A DNA stretch of 64,000 nucleotides from GCA-002282575 sp964606405 (GCA_964606405.1 CAZSGH010000001.1:61822-125821); one strand, 5' to 3'; shown: positions 17,692-27,450, numbered from the stretch's first letter. The notes: generated by a model from the letters alone, not told the origin. Numbers and translations are program-made.

Positions 17692-19053
17692 TTATTTCTT
17701 AACGGGACGTTGCCAGTTTTCAAGCGTCACTTGCTTGGCGCGTGCCAAGGTAAGCTTTTCGTCAGGCGCATCCTTGGTCACAACCGATCCAGCACCGATG
17801 GTCGCACCAGCACCAATGGTCACAGGAGCAACCAATGCCGAATTAGAACCAACAAAAGCCCCTTCGCCAATCACAGTGCGATGCTTATTCACACCATCAT
17901 AGTTACAGGTAATCGTACCCGCGCCAATGTTCGCTTTAGCACCAACTGTCGCATCACCGACATAACTCAGATGATTTACCTTCGCACCACTGCCCAACTG
18001 AGCATTTTTTAGCTCCACAAAATTACCAATATGCGCATGATCTTGCGTTACCGTACCTGGGCGAACGCGCGCAAAAGGACCGACACGAGAGTCCGTGCCA
18101 ATCACACAGTCTTCAAGCACCGAATAAGGCAATAGCGTCACGCCATCGCCTAAGGTTACGTTGGTCAGAACACAGCCAGCACCGATGCTAACGTTATTCC
18201 CTAACACCACCTTGCCCGACATGACGACATTCACATCAATCGACACATCCATGCCGACCTCAACCGAGCCACGAATGTCACAACGCGCAGGATCTAGTAC
18301 AGTTGCACCAGCCTTTAATAGTTGTGCAACATTTTCTTGCTGCAACATACGCTCTAAACTAGCAAGCTGAACCTTATCATTAACCCCTAACACTTCCATT
18401 TCGCTCATGGCTTCTGTTGACTTAACCGTAAAGCCATCCTCTACCGCCATGGCAATAATGTCCGTCAAATAATATTCACCTTGCGCATTATGATTCTTTA
18501 AATTCAACAACCACTGACGCAGCTTTAAACCCTTCACAGCCATAATACCGGTATTTACTTCAGTAATTGTTTTTTGCTGTTCCGTAGCATCTTTTTCTTC
18601 CACGATACTGAGCATTTTATTGGACTTATTACGCACCACTCGCCCATAACCTGTTGGATTATCTAACTTAATAGTCAGCAACGCAATCGGATGATTCGTA
18701 TCAACCAAATCAACCAAACGCTGCAACGTGGCAGCATGAATTAACGGCACATCACCATACAAAATTAAGGCAGTTTCATCATCACGAATCATATCGATCG
18801 CTTGAGCAACCGCATGACCTGTGCCTAACTGCTGTGCTTGCTCTGCCCAACTCACATCCATCTTGGCACACGATGCTTTAACCGCATCAATACCAAAACC
18901 CGCGACAACAACAGTCTGACGTAACGACAAACTTTGAGCCGTTGCGATCACATGATGCAACAAAGGACGACAACCCAAAGGCTGTAGCACTTTAGGCAAT
19001 ACTGAACGCATACGCGTTCCTTTTCCAGCGGCAAGAATAATGCTACTTAGCAT
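17692..19053 (-). CDS. glmU: Bifunctional N-acetylglucosamine-1-phosphate uridyltransferase / glucosamine-1-phosphate acetyltransferase GlmU
   Basis: A 453-residue bifunctional enzyme that completes UDP-GlcNAc. The N-terminal pyrophosphorylase has LAAGKGTRMRSVLPKVLQPL and the TGHAVAQA and YGDVPL segments. From about residue 250 a left-handed beta-helix of hexapeptide repeats forms the acetyltransferase, with NFVELKNAQLGSGAKVNHLSYVGDA and SNSALVAPV. The length equals the family norm (about 455). It lies upstream of glmS and downstream of the atpC terminator, the common gammaproteobacterial order. Confidence 0.97.
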   Translation of the reverse strand: MLSSIILAAGKGTRMRSVLPKVLQPLGCRPLLHHVIATAQSLSLRQTVVVAGFGIDAVKASCAKMDVSWAEQAQQLGTGHAVAQAIDMIRDDETALILYGDVPLIHAATLQRLVDLVDTNHPIALLTIKLDNPTGYGRVVRNKSNKMLSIVEEKDATEQQKTITEVNTGIMAVKGLKLRQWLLNLKNHNAQGEYYLTDIIAMAVEDGFTVKSTEAMSEMEVLGVNDKVQLASLERMLQQENVAQLLKAGATVLDPARCDIRGSVEVGMDVSIDVNVVMSGKVVLGNNVSIGAGCVLTNVTLGDGVTLLPYSVLEDCVIGTDSRVGPFARVRPGTVTQDHAHIGNFVELKNAQLGSGAKVNHLSYVGDATVGAKANIGAGTITCNYDGVNKHRTVIGEGAFVGSNSALVAPVTIGAGATIGAGSVVTKDAPDEKLTLARAKQVTLENWQRPVKK

Positions 19054-19133
19054 ATAACCTCTTTAGCGATGAGTAATGAAAATAGAAAACAGAAACACAC
19101 TGCTCTGTGGTTGATTGTACGCTAGCTACAGAC

Positions 19134-19172
19134 AAAAAAAAACGGGAGGCAATCGCCCCCCGCTCTTTTTTT
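19134..19172. terminator. Bidirectional-looking terminator after atpC
   Basis: The stem CGGGAGGC (19143-19150) pairs with GCCCCCCG (19155-19162), with one mismatch and loop AATC. On the minus strand it is followed by a run of T (complement of the A run at 19134-19142), so it should end the atp transcript. The plus strand also has a T run (19165-19172). Confidence 0.82.
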
Positions 19173-19190
19173 TGATCTCGATGAACAGAA

Positions 19191-19628
19191 TCAGTGCATT
19201 AAGCCCTGTTTGCTCAGTTGATCTCGGAAACGACCCAACATGGTTAGCTGTGCCATCGCTTCTGCTAGCTCGGCTTGGGCGCGTGTTACGTCCAAATCCG
19301 ACTTTGCATTTTCCATGGCATCTTTTGCACGTTGCATTGCTTCTTTCGCAGCTGCTTCATCCAAATCTTTTGCACGAATCGCTGTGTCTGCCAAAATTGT
19401 TGCCACAGAGGGCTGAATTTCAAGCACACCACCAGAAACGTAGAAATAACTGGTTTCATCACCTGACACCGTACGAACCTCACCTGGTTTTAATGTGGTA
19501 AGGAACTGGGCGTGGTGAGGGAGAACCCCCACCTCACCATTCGCTGCCAAAGCGAAGAAACGATCTACCTTTCCAGAAAAGATCAAGCCTTCGGCACTGA
19601 CGATATCCAATTGCATGGTTGCGGACAT
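19191..19628 (-). CDS. atpC: ATP synthase F1 epsilon subunit AtpC
   Basis: A 145-residue epsilon subunit of the F1 central stalk, which couples rotation and restrains ATP hydrolysis. It has the N-terminal beta-sandwich (LDIVSAEGLIFSGKVDRFFA, GEVGVLPHHAQFLT) and a C-terminal helical domain (DEAAAKEAMQRAKDAMENA). Last gene of the atp operon, followed by a strong terminator. Confidence 0.97.
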   Translation of the reverse strand: MSATMQLDIVSAEGLIFSGKVDRFFALAANGEVGVLPHHAQFLTTLKPGEVRTVSGDETSYFYVSGGVLEIQPSVATILADTAIRAKDLDEAAAKEAMQRAKDAMENAKSDLDVTRAQAELAEAMAQLTMLGRFRDQLSKQGLMH

Positions 19629-19640
19629 AATCTGTCCTCC

Positions 19641-21026
19641 TTACTTGGATGCCATCTTGTTAGCTTTCTCGATGGCTTCATCAATGTTACCAACCATGTA
19701 GAAAGCTTGCTCTGGCAAATGATCCAACTCACCAGCAAGAATCATCTTGAAACCAGCCAGTGTTTCTTTCAATGTCACATAACGACCTTTATCACCCGTG
19801 AACACTTCTGCTACGTGGTAAGGCTGTGACAAGAAACGTTGAATCTTACGAGCACGTGTAACGATCGACTTATCTTCTTCAGATAATTCGTCCATACCCA
19901 AAATCGCAATGATGTCTTTCAATTCTTTGTAACGCTGTAACGTCTGCTGTACCGCACGGGCGATTTCATAGTGATCGTTACCGACAACTAATGGATCTAA
20001 CTGACGAGACGTTGAATCTAACGGGTCAATCGCTGGGTATAAACCTTGTTCTGCAATCGAACGGTTCAATACAACAGTTGCATCTAAGTGAGCAAACGTC
20101 GTAGCAGGCGCTGGGTCAGTCAAGTCATCCGCAGGAACGTAAACTGCTTGGATCGATGTGATCGAACCATTCTTAGTTGACGTAATACGTTCTTGAACCA
20201 AGCCCATTTCTTCTGCCAATGTTGGCTGGTAACCTACCGCAGAAGGCATACGACCCAACAATGCTGACACTTCGTTACCCGCTAGGGTATAACGGTAAAT
20301 GTTGTCAACGAAGAACAGAATGTCACGACCTTCATCACGGAAGTACTCGGCCATTGTCAAACCTGTCAAGGCAACGCGTAAACGGTTACCAGGCGGCTCA
20401 TTCATCTGACCGTAAACCATGGCTACTTTATCAAGTACACCAGAGTCTTTCATTTCGTGGTAGAAATCGTTACCTTCACGAGTACGCTCACCAACACCAG
20501 CGAACACTGACAAACCGTCGTGCGCTTTAGCGATGTTGTTGATCAACTCCATCATGTTTACGGTTTTACCAACACCCGCACCACCGAACAAGCCGATCTT
20601 ACCACCCTTAGCGAATGGAACCAACATGTCGATAACCTTAACACCTGTTTCCAACAATACAGTTGAAGGTGCTAATTCGTCGAAACGAGGCGCTTTACGG
20701 TGAATAGGGTGCTTCTCTTCAGAAACAACTTCACCCGCTTCGTCGATTGGGTTACCCAATACGTCAAAAATACGACCCAAAGTAGCAGGACCAACAGGAA
20801 CCGCAATTGGGTTACCTGTACCAACGACTTCCATGCCACGCTTTAGACCATCAGATGCGCCCATTGCGATGGCACGTACAACGCCGCCACCAATTTGCTG
20901 TTGCACTTCTAAGGTAAGACCCACTGACGGAACCGTCAATGCATCATAAACCTTAGGCATGTCAGCTTGCTTAAACTCGACGTCGATAACGGCGCCGATG
21001 ATTTGCAAAATCTTTCCAGAACTCAT
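19641..21026 (-). CDS. atpD: ATP synthase F1 beta subunit AtpD
   Basis: The 461-residue catalytic beta subunit. The P-loop GGAGVGKT is at 148-155, the catalytic glutamate is in GERTREGNDFY, and the ATPase signature is PAIDPLDSTS. The DELSEED-region sequence is MDELSEEDKSIV. Typical length, with no insertions or missing key residues seen. Confidence 0.98.
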   Translation of the reverse strand: MSSGKILQIIGAVIDVEFKQADMPKVYDALTVPSVGLTLEVQQQIGGGVVRAIAMGASDGLKRGMEVVGTGNPIAVPVGPATLGRIFDVLGNPIDEAGEVVSEEKHPIHRKAPRFDELAPSTVLLETGVKVIDMLVPFAKGGKIGLFGGAGVGKTVNMMELINNIAKAHDGLSVFAGVGERTREGNDFYHEMKDSGVLDKVAMVYGQMNEPPGNRLRVALTGLTMAEYFRDEGRDILFFVDNIYRYTLAGNEVSALLGRMPSAVGYQPTLAEEMGLVQERITSTKNGSITSIQAVYVPADDLTDPAPATTFAHLDATVVLNRSIAEQGLYPAIDPLDSTSRQLDPLVVGNDHYEIARAVQQTLQRYKELKDIIAILGMDELSEEDKSIVTRARKIQRFLSQPYHVAEVFTGDKGRYVTLKETLAGFKMILAGELDHLPEQAFYMVGNIDEAIEKANKMASK

Positions 21027-21053
21027 AACGCAAACCTCTATATTTGCTAAACC

Positions 21054-21917
21054 TTAACCTGAAACCGCCGCTGCACCCGCTGTGATTTCTGAAATCTCTG
21101 CGGTAATGGCAGCTTGACGTGCCTTGTTGTAAGCCAACTGTAGTTCTTTAATGAACTTGCCTGCATTGTCGGTAGCGCCTTTCATCGCAACCATACGTGC
21201 CGACATTTCACAAGCAAGGTTTTCTACCGTTGCCGTGTAAACCAAACTTTCAACATAACGTGTTAACAACTGATCTAACACGTCTTTGGCTTCGGGTTCA
21301 TACAGGTAATCCCAATGACCATCCGCGCTCGTTGTATCTTGAGCAATCGGCAGAATGCGCTGCATTGTTGGTTGCTGTGTCATGGTATTGACGAAATGGT
21401 TAGACATTAACCACAACTCATCAATTGAACCTTGCTCATAGGCATCCAACATCACTTTGACACTGCCAATCAAATCACTGATACGTGGCTTATCTCCCAA
21501 ACCATTCTTCGTCGCAACTACGTTACCACCGAATGACTTGAAGAAGCTAATACCTTTACTACCCAGCACGCTAAATGAAACTTCCGTACCCTGAGCCGAC
21601 CATTCCTTAGCACGTGAACTTAATCGACGTAATAAGTTACTGTTCAAGCCACCACACAACCCACGATCCGAGGTGATGACGATAACGCCAACACGCTTAA
21701 CAGGACGCACGGTCATGAATGAATGCTTGTATTCGGGATGAGCTTTCGTCAAATGCCCGATTACACGCTTAACTTTTTCAGAGTATGGAAGTGCAGCTTC
21801 CATGCGCTGCTTGGCACGGCGCATTTTAGACGCCGCAACCAATTCCATGGCCTTGGTGATTTTCTGCGTATTTTTGATACTCGCAATCTTACCGCGAATC
21901 TCTTTTCCGCTTGCCAT
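21054..21917 (-). CDS. atpG: ATP synthase F1 gamma subunit AtpG
   Basis: The 287-residue rotor subunit with conserved N-terminal helix (GKEIRGKIASIKNTQKITKAMELVAASKMRRA) and C-terminal helix (NLACEMSARMVAMKGATDNAGKFI). The length and both coiled-coil ends match the family. It lies between atpA and atpD in the standard order. Confidence 0.97.
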   Translation of the reverse strand: MASGKEIRGKIASIKNTQKITKAMELVAASKMRRAKQRMEAALPYSEKVKRVIGHLTKAHPEYKHSFMTVRPVKRVGVIVITSDRGLCGGLNSNLLRRLSSRAKEWSAQGTEVSFSVLGSKGISFFKSFGGNVVATKNGLGDKPRISDLIGSVKVMLDAYEQGSIDELWLMSNHFVNTMTQQPTMQRILPIAQDTTSADGHWDYLYEPEAKDVLDQLLTRYVESLVYTATVENLACEMSARMVAMKGATDNAGKFIKELQLAYNKARQAAITAEISEITAGAAAVSG

Positions 21918-21934
21918 GGCATCACCCTCTTTAC

Positions 21935-23479
21935 TTAGTAAACGCCATTAGCCTTGAATGCGACCACACAGTCTTTCAAGCCAGCCATGATATCATCGTT
22001 TAGGTCACCCTTAACGTTGATCTTGTCAGCCAATTCTTTGTGGTTGCTATTCAAGAAAGCGTGCAATGCAGATTCAAACGCGCCAATTTTAGAGACATCA
22101 ACGTCATCCAAGTGACCCGCAGTTGCTGCATACAATGAAATACCCATTTCAGCAATTGATAAAGGCGAGAACTGCTTCTGCTTCATCAACTCAGTGACGC
22201 GCTTACCGCGCTCTAACTGCTTACGTGTTGCTTCATCTAAGTCAGATGCAAACTGAGCAAACGCTGCCAATTCACGGTACTGAGCCAAATCTAAACGGAT
22301 ACCACCACCAAACTTCTTGATGATCTTAGTTTGCGCAGCACCACCCACACGAGATACCGACAGACCCGCGTTAACCGCAGGACGAATACCTTGTGCAAAC
22401 AAGCTGGTTTCTAAGAAGATCTGACCGTCAGTAATCGAAATCACGTTAGTCGGTACGAACGCAGATACGTCACCCGCTTGTGTTTCGATAATAGGCAACG
22501 CGGTTAAAGAACCCGTTTTGCCTGTAACAGCACCCTTAGTGAAGGCTTCAACGTAGTCAGCATTCACACGCGCAGCACGCTCTAATAAACGGCTGTGGAG
22601 ATAGAATACGTCACCTGGGTAAGCTTCACGGCCTGGTGGACGGCGTAATAGCAACGAGATTTGACGGTAAGCAACAGCTTGCTTCGACAAATCATCATAA
22701 ACGATCAACGCATCTTCACCGCGGTCACGGAAGTACTCGCCCATCGCACAACCACCGTAAGCAGCCAAGAATACCATTGCTGATGGATCAGCTGCGTTAG
22801 CAGCAACCACAGTGGTGTATTCCATCGCGCCAGCTTCTTCTAATTTACGAACAACGTTCTTAACAGAAGATGCTTTCTGACCCATCGCCACATAAATACA
22901 AGGAACACCCTTGCCTTTTTGGTTGATGATGGCATCGATAGCGATTGCTGATTTACCTGTCTGACGGTCACCAATGATCAACTCACGCTGACCACGACCA
23001 ACAGGGATCATTGAGTCAATTGACTTGATACCCGTCATCATTGGCTGGTCAACGCTTTGACGTGCAATAACGCCAGGCGCAATACGTTCGATTGGTGATG
23101 TAATCATCTCGCCAACCAAAGGACCTTTACCATCGATAGGTGTACCCAAAGCATCAACAACACGACCCAATAACGCTGGACCTGTTGGTACTTCTAGAAT
23201 ACGGCCAGTACACTTAACGCGCTGACCTTCGGCGATATTACCGTAATCACCTAAAACAACAACCCCAACAGAGTCGCGCTCTAAGTTCAACGCCATACCA
23301 TATACATTTTCGTCGAACTGCACCATTTCGCCGTACATGACATCAGACAAGCCATGAATGCGTGCAATGCCATCAGCAATGCTAATGACGACGCCTTCAG
23401 AACCAGATTCTGGTGTTGCGGCGAAGCCAGTGATGCGTTCTTTAATCAGACTACTGATTTCAGAAGGATTCAGTTGCAT
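21935..23479 (-). CDS. atpA: ATP synthase F1 alpha subunit AtpA
   Basis: The 514-residue non-catalytic alpha subunit. The P-loop GDRQTGKS is at 170-177 and the arginine-finger region ISVSR-like segment reads AGLSVSRVGGAAQ. The correct start is the ATG at 23479 (MQLNPSEISSLIKERI), matching E. coli AtpA. An upstream in-frame start at 23560 would run into atpH and add 27 unrelated residues. Confidence 0.98.
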   Translation of the reverse strand: MQLNPSEISSLIKERITGFAATPESGSEGVVISIADGIARIHGLSDVMYGEMVQFDENVYGMALNLERDSVGVVVLGDYGNIAEGQRVKCTGRILEVPTGPALLGRVVDALGTPIDGKGPLVGEMITSPIERIAPGVIARQSVDQPMMTGIKSIDSMIPVGRGQRELIIGDRQTGKSAIAIDAIINQKGKGVPCIYVAMGQKASSVKNVVRKLEEAGAMEYTTVVAANAADPSAMVFLAAYGGCAMGEYFRDRGEDALIVYDDLSKQAVAYRQISLLLRRPPGREAYPGDVFYLHSRLLERAARVNADYVEAFTKGAVTGKTGSLTALPIIETQAGDVSAFVPTNVISITDGQIFLETSLFAQGIRPAVNAGLSVSRVGGAAQTKIIKKFGGGIRLDLAQYRELAAFAQFASDLDEATRKQLERGKRVTELMKQKQFSPLSIAEMGISLYAATAGHLDDVDVSKIGAFESALHAFLNSNHKELADKINVKGDLNDDIMAGLKDCVVAFKANGVY

Positions 23480-23496
23480 GTTTGTTCCTCTATACC

Positions 23497-24033
23497 TTAC
23501 TGGGCAATGACTGCTGCCAGCTTCTTCAGCTGACTCGCAACCGAGCCATCGATAACCCAATCGCGTGCTTTGATAACAGCACCACCAACAAGTGATGGAT
23601 CAACATGGAAAGCGATTTCCACGTCTGCTGACCACTTTGCATCAAGGGCAGTTTTAATCGCTGTTTGTTGCGCCGCTGACATTGCTGCCGCCGACGTAAC
23701 ACTTGCTTGAACACGACCTTCGCCTTCTGATTTAAGCGCTTCAAATTGCGCCTTCACTTCAGACAAAGTCGCCAAGCGACGATTCGCAGCCATGGCTTCA
23801 ACTAAGCGTTTTGCATCGTCTGTTAAGACGGTTGCACCCACTGCATTGACCACACCTGCCACTACACCTGTCGGCGCACTGGGATTGTTAATCAGATCGC
23901 TAATCTGGGATTCGGTCGTAATACTAACCAAGCTAGACAATTGTCCAGCCCAGCTGTCTACTGACCCTTGTTCGCGCGCCAAGCCGTAAACGGCTTCAGC
24001 ATAAGGACGCGCCAGTGTCTGTGACTCTGCCAT
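23497..24033 (-). CDS. atpH: ATP synthase F1 delta subunit AtpH
   Basis: The 178-residue peripheral-stalk subunit that joins F1 to the b dimer (OSCP family). It begins LARPYAEAVYGLAREQGS and ends with the conserved DPSLVGGAVIKARDWVIDGSV. It is 15 bases downstream of atpF. Confidence 0.97.
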   Translation of the reverse strand: MAESQTLARPYAEAVYGLAREQGSVDSWAGQLSSLVSITTESQISDLINNPSAPTGVVAGVVNAVGATVLTDDAKRLVEAMAANRRLATLSEVKAQFEALKSEGEGRVQASVTSAAAMSAAQQTAIKTALDAKWSADVEIAFHVDPSLVGGAVIKARDWVIDGSVASQLKKLAAVIAQ

Positions 24034-24048
24034 AGCGTTACCCAGAAG

Positions 24049-24519
24049 TTAAATCTGTTTGACAAGACGATCGATGATATCTTGATGCTTCGCAGCATCA
24101 ATCTCGACCGCCAAAATCTGACCTGCACCAGCCACAGCCAGTTGAGCGACTTCGCTACGTAACTGTTCACGAGCAGCCGCAACTTCTTGCGCTAATTCTG
24201 CTTGTGCACCAGCACGAACGCGGTCGGCTTCTTCCTGTGCTTTGGTTTTAGCGTCGTCAACGATTTCGTTAGCGCGCTTTTCGGCTTGGCCAATAATGTT
24301 TTGAGCCTGCTCTTTGGCATCTTTAAGCACTTCTTTCGCGCGCTTCTCAGCCATCTCGAGCTCACGCTTGCCTTTTTCAGCGGCTGATAAGCCGTCGGCA
24401 ATGCGCTTTTGACGCTCTTCCATCAATTTGGAAATTGGGCCCCATAGGACCTTGTTCACGAACCAGATCAGAAGCACAAAGGCAACAATCTGGATCAAGA
24501 GCGTAGCATTAATACTCAC
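24049..24519 (-). CDS. atpF: ATP synthase Fo b subunit AtpF
   Basis: The 156-residue b subunit: one N-terminal membrane helix (LLIQIVAFVLLIWFVNKVLW) followed by a long charged Ala/Glu/Lys-rich coiled coil that forms the stator stalk. The length equals E. coli AtpF (156). Only one b-type gene is present, so a b2 homodimer is expected. Confidence 0.97.
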   Translation of the reverse strand: MSINATLLIQIVAFVLLIWFVNKVLWGPISKLMEERQKRIADGLSAAEKGKRELEMAEKRAKEVLKDAKEQAQNIIGQAEKRANEIVDDAKTKAQEEADRVRAGAQAELAQEVAAAREQLRSEVAQLAVAGAGQILAVEIDAAKHQDIIDRLVKQI

Positions 24520-24591
24520 GGTTCGCCCCTAAGGTTGGTTAACACAAAAACCTGGGTAGGGAAATGCCAAAGCATCCCCTCTAACCACAAA

Positions 24592-24879
24592 TTAAGCGCC
24601 TAAAGCCGCTTTCATTGCGCCAACGAATGGGTTAGCGAACAGGAACCACATAGCGAAAGCCAAAATGATGAATGGGAAAGATTCCATCAAGCCAGCGAAG
24701 ATGAACATGTTAGTCATCAATGCAGGACGCATTTCTGGTTGACGTGCAATACCTTCCAGCGTCTTAGAACAGATTAGGCCCCAGCCGATAGCTGAACCCA
24801 AGCCAGCAGCAGCCAGAATAACACCGACACCGATAGCAGTTGCAGAGTAAATGCTCGCAATCATATCTGGAGTGATCAT
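24592..24879 (-). CDS. atpE: ATP synthase Fo c subunit AtpE
   Basis: A 95-residue c-ring subunit, two helices with the polar loop RQPE. The ion-binding carboxylate is Glu66 in AGLMESFPF. At 95 residues it is longer than the 79 of E. coli, mainly at the N-terminus. The residue after the carboxylate is Ser. The position that holds Gln in sodium-type rings is Trp here (AIGWGLI), so a proton ring is more likely than a sodium ring. Confidence 0.96.
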   Translation of the reverse strand: MITPDMIASIYSATAIGVGVILAAAGLGSAIGWGLICSKTLEGIARQPEMRPALMTNMFIFAGLMESFPFIILAFAMWFLFANPFVGAMKAALGA

Positions 24880-25002
24880 AGTAAGGATCTCCTTGGTTAA
24901 GTTTTAAAGTTAAAAGTTGAAAAAATCGTTTTTAATTCAGTATAAGGTGGCGACAAGGTAACGCACGGCTAATCTCAACGCACACCCACAATGAATTATA
25001 TC

Positions 25003-25824
25003 TTAGTGATCGTCCATCTCGGTATGCGCCATGCCTAAGTAGACAATGGTTAGTACCATGAAGATGAAGGACTGCAACGTGATAACCAACACGTGGAAAA
25101 TCAACCAGCCCAAATCAAGCAGTGCTTGTAATGGCGCCCAGAAAAGCGCACCAATACCCACTGCAAGCGTGCCACCGATCAAGGCGATCAGCAGGAACAC
25201 TAGCTCACCAGCAAACATGTTGCCGAATAGTCGCAATCCTAACGATAGCGGCTTAGAAACTTCTTCGATTAACGTCATCACCACGTTGAATGGCACAAAC
25301 CACTTACCAAACGGGTGGAACAAGAACATTTTAATAAAGCCCCACAGACCTTTTACCTTAATGTTGTAAAACAAAATTAAGCCAAAAACAGTCAGCGACA
25401 TCGCCATTGCTGTGTTTAAGTCGGTTGTTGGTACAATCTTAAGATGAAGATCAGGGTTACCTGTCACCATTTGAGCCAATAACGGCACCAAGTCAACAGG
25501 AATCAAGTCCATAAAGTTCATTAACCAAACCCATAAGAAAATGGTTAAGGCCAAAGGTGCAATTAAGGCGTTTTTACCAGGAAAGGTATCACGAACTTGA
25601 CCGCTAACAAAATCTAAAACGCCCTCAACGCCATTTTGAAAACCGCTTGGCGCTCCCGCTTCCAAACGCTTACCTAAACGCGCCGCGACAAAAATAATCA
25701 GTGATGCAATCGCAATACTGACAAAAATTGTGTCGAGGTGAAACGTCCAAAACCCTTCACCAATCGCATTGTTTGCGAGGTGGTGTTGGATATATTCCAC
25801 TGTCCCTAGCTTTTCTGCACTCAA
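25003..25824 (-). CDS. atpB: ATP synthase Fo a subunit AtpB
   Basis: The 273-residue ion-channel subunit. The essential Arg is in LSLGLRLFGNMFAGELV, and the C-terminal segment ALLDLGWLIFHVLVITLQSFIFMVLTIVYLG is the conserved last helix pair. The N-terminus contains the usual soluble stretch before the first membrane helix. Reading starts 18 bases after atpI. Confidence 0.97.
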   Translation of the reverse strand: MSAEKLGTVEYIQHHLANNAIGEGFWTFHLDTIFVSIAIASLIIFVAARLGKRLEAGAPSGFQNGVEGVLDFVSGQVRDTFPGKNALIAPLALTIFLWVWLMNFMDLIPVDLVPLLAQMVTGNPDLHLKIVPTTDLNTAMAMSLTVFGLILFYNIKVKGLWGFIKMFLFHPFGKWFVPFNVVMTLIEEVSKPLSLGLRLFGNMFAGELVFLLIALIGGTLAVGIGALFWAPLQALLDLGWLIFHVLVITLQSFIFMVLTIVYLGMAHTEMDDH

Positions 25825-25842
25825 GGTGTTTACTCCTTTCCT

Positions 25843-26214
25843 TTAATCTGTAAGCCGTTTTTTGCCACGCAATGCCATGACTTGCGCAAGCTGCATTGCA
25901 ATGAACGTCAGAACCAAGGGCATTGGATCTAGTCCAAGCCCTTGAATACCAACCACAAAGCACACAGCCAATGCGACAAATCGAATGGCAGCACTGACGT
26001 ATAATATCCACATGCTCTGTCTTGGGTCGATGACAGCACGCGCATCAGCGATGCGCATCGTAACCACCAAAAACCCGACATTTAACAGTCCGAGCATTAG
26101 ACCATAAGCGCTAGCCGGCACGCTCATTGGCGAAAAAACACCAAAAGCAACCAAGGCTAAACCGCCAAAAATCATTTTCCAAACCAATAGTGGTTTCAAA
26201 TTTAAGCGCATCAT
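25843..26214 (-). CDS. atpI: ATP synthase subunit I AtpI
   Basis: A 123-residue, four-helix membrane protein at the usual atpI position before atpB. It resembles proteobacterial AtpI, thought to help c-ring assembly and not to remain in the enzyme. The sequence is poorly conserved, so the call rests on length, hydropathy and position. It overlaps the upstream gene by 4 bases. Confidence 0.88.
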   Translation of the reverse strand: MMRLNLKPLLVWKMIFGGLALVAFGVFSPMSVPASAYGLMLGLLNVGFLVVTMRIADARAVIDPRQSMWILYVSAAIRFVALAVCFVVGIQGLGLDPMPLVLTFIAMQLAQVMALRGKKRLTD

Positions 26215-26423
26215 GATGGCATCTTCATCAATACGTCATACACTTTACGACCGCCGCCGATAAAGCCCATCACACCACACACCATCAAACCAATCGGCTG
26301 GGTATCAAACCACGTATCGATCCAGTAACCAACCAAAAACCCTGCCACAACCATTGATGTGAACATGGAGCCTGCACCAATCAAGAGCAGGTTCAAAGGT
26401 TTGGTATCATGTTTATCGCTCAT
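26211..26423 (-). CDS. atpZ: AtpZ/AtpI-like small membrane protein at the head of the atp operon
   Basis: A 70-residue protein with two membrane helices and the family-typical GFLVGYWIDTWFDTQPIGLMV followed by GFIGGGRKVYDVL, as in AtpZ-type proteins (PF09527). Family members have been proposed to conduct Mg or Ca or to help assembly together with AtpI. The ATGA overlap with atpI ties it to the atp operon. Confidence 0.82.
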   Translation of the reverse strand: MSDKHDTKPLNLLLIGAGSMFTSMVVAGFLVGYWIDTWFDTQPIGLMVCGVMGFIGGGRKVYDVLMKMPS

Positions 26424-26454
26424 GCTATCCTAAAAATGCAGCTAAATCCTGCCT

Positions 26455-26484
26455 ATAATACCGTTAAAAGCACCTTCATCGCAA
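26455..26484 (-). promoter_or_regulatory. Candidate sigma-70 promoter of the atp operon
   Basis: In the 154-base gap upstream of atpZ the minus strand reads TTGCGA, 18 bases, TATTAT, ending about 30 bases before the atpZ start. The -10 matches 5 of 6 and the -35 matches 4 of 6. Not experimentally supported. Confidence 0.45.
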
Positions 26485-26577
26485 GATGAGCCGTAAACAA
26501 TTAATAGAATAAACTACATCTAGTGATCGCCATCGTCAAAAACACTAGATATGCACAACGACCGTACAACACACCTG

Positions 26578-27450
26578 TTACTGAAGCTTTTCAAGCAATG
26601 ACTTTAGCGCGCTTTCGCTAACAAAAGGAATCTCAATTTTACCTTTGCCCTTGGCATTAACCGTTAGCCGAACTGCCACACCCAACTTAGTCGATAAACT
26701 ATCTCGCCAACACTCAATATCTGGCGCAAGCGTTGAGGTATTAACCGCAGGTTGCACTTCATCATCACGAGGCTGCTGCAGTTGGCGCACAACTGTTTCT
26801 AACTCGCGCACCGACCACTGCAACGACATGGCTTGTTGCGCCAACTGTTTTTGCTGCGCTTCTGGCAGTGCGACCAAAGCACGCGCATGCCCTGCCGATA
26901 ACTGACCATCCAAAACGGATTCTTGCACACTCAGCTCTAACTTAAGCAAACGCAATAAGTTACTGACAGCTTCACGAGAGCGACCCAACACCTGAGCTAC
27001 CTGCTCGTGAGTCAGATTAAAACTGTCGGTTAAGTTGCGAATCGCTCGCGCCTCTTCGATAGCACACAAGTCTTCACGTTGAATATTTTCAATAAGTGCA
27101 ATGGCGAGCGCACTTTGATCGTCCAGCTGACGCACGACCGCTGGAATACTGGTTAATCCCGCCAATTTAGAGGCACGCCAACGACGCTCACCCGCAATAA
27201 TTTCGTATAAACCACCAGCAAGCGGACGCACGACGATTGGCTGAACAACACCCTGAGACTGAATTGATGCCGCCAAGTCTGCTAACGCAGCATCATCCCA
27301 CTGGGTACGCGGTTGAAAACGCCCTGCAATCAATGCAGACAATGAAAGCTGGATCAACTCATCTTCGTTGGTCAACTCTGGCGACAAGGTTGTTTTATCG
27401 CCCAATAACGAGGCAAAACCTGCCCCTAAACCACGTGGTTTTTTACTCAT
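26578..27450 (-). CDS. parB: Chromosome-partitioning protein ParB
   Basis: A 290-residue chromosomal ParB. It has the N-terminal ParA-interacting KKPRGLGAGFASLL, a CTPase domain with RFQPRTQWDD and the GERRWRASKLAG box, the helix-turn-helix LTHEQVAQVLGRSREAVSNLLRLL, and a C-terminal dimerisation segment. It spreads on DNA from parS and moves origins with ParA. I found no obvious parS palindrome in the window. Confidence 0.96.
   Translation of the reverse strand: MSKKPRGLGAGFASLLGDKTTLSPELTNEDELIQLSLSALIAGRFQPRTQWDDAALADLAASIQSQGVVQPIVVRPLAGGLYEIIAGERRWRASKLAGLTSIPAVVRQLDDQSALAIALIENIQREDLCAIEEARAIRNLTDSFNLTHEQVAQVLGRSREAVSNLLRLLKLELSVQESVLDGQLSAGHARALVALPEAQQKQLAQQAMSLQWSVRELETVVRQLQQPRDDEVQPAVNTSTLAPDIECWRDSLSTKLGVAVRLTVNAKGKGKIEIPFVSESALKSLLEKLQ

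Noticed and set aside
24592..24879. Sodium-specific ATP synthase
   Set aside because: The Gln needed on the first helix is Trp, so the Glu-Ser pair alone is not enough for the call.
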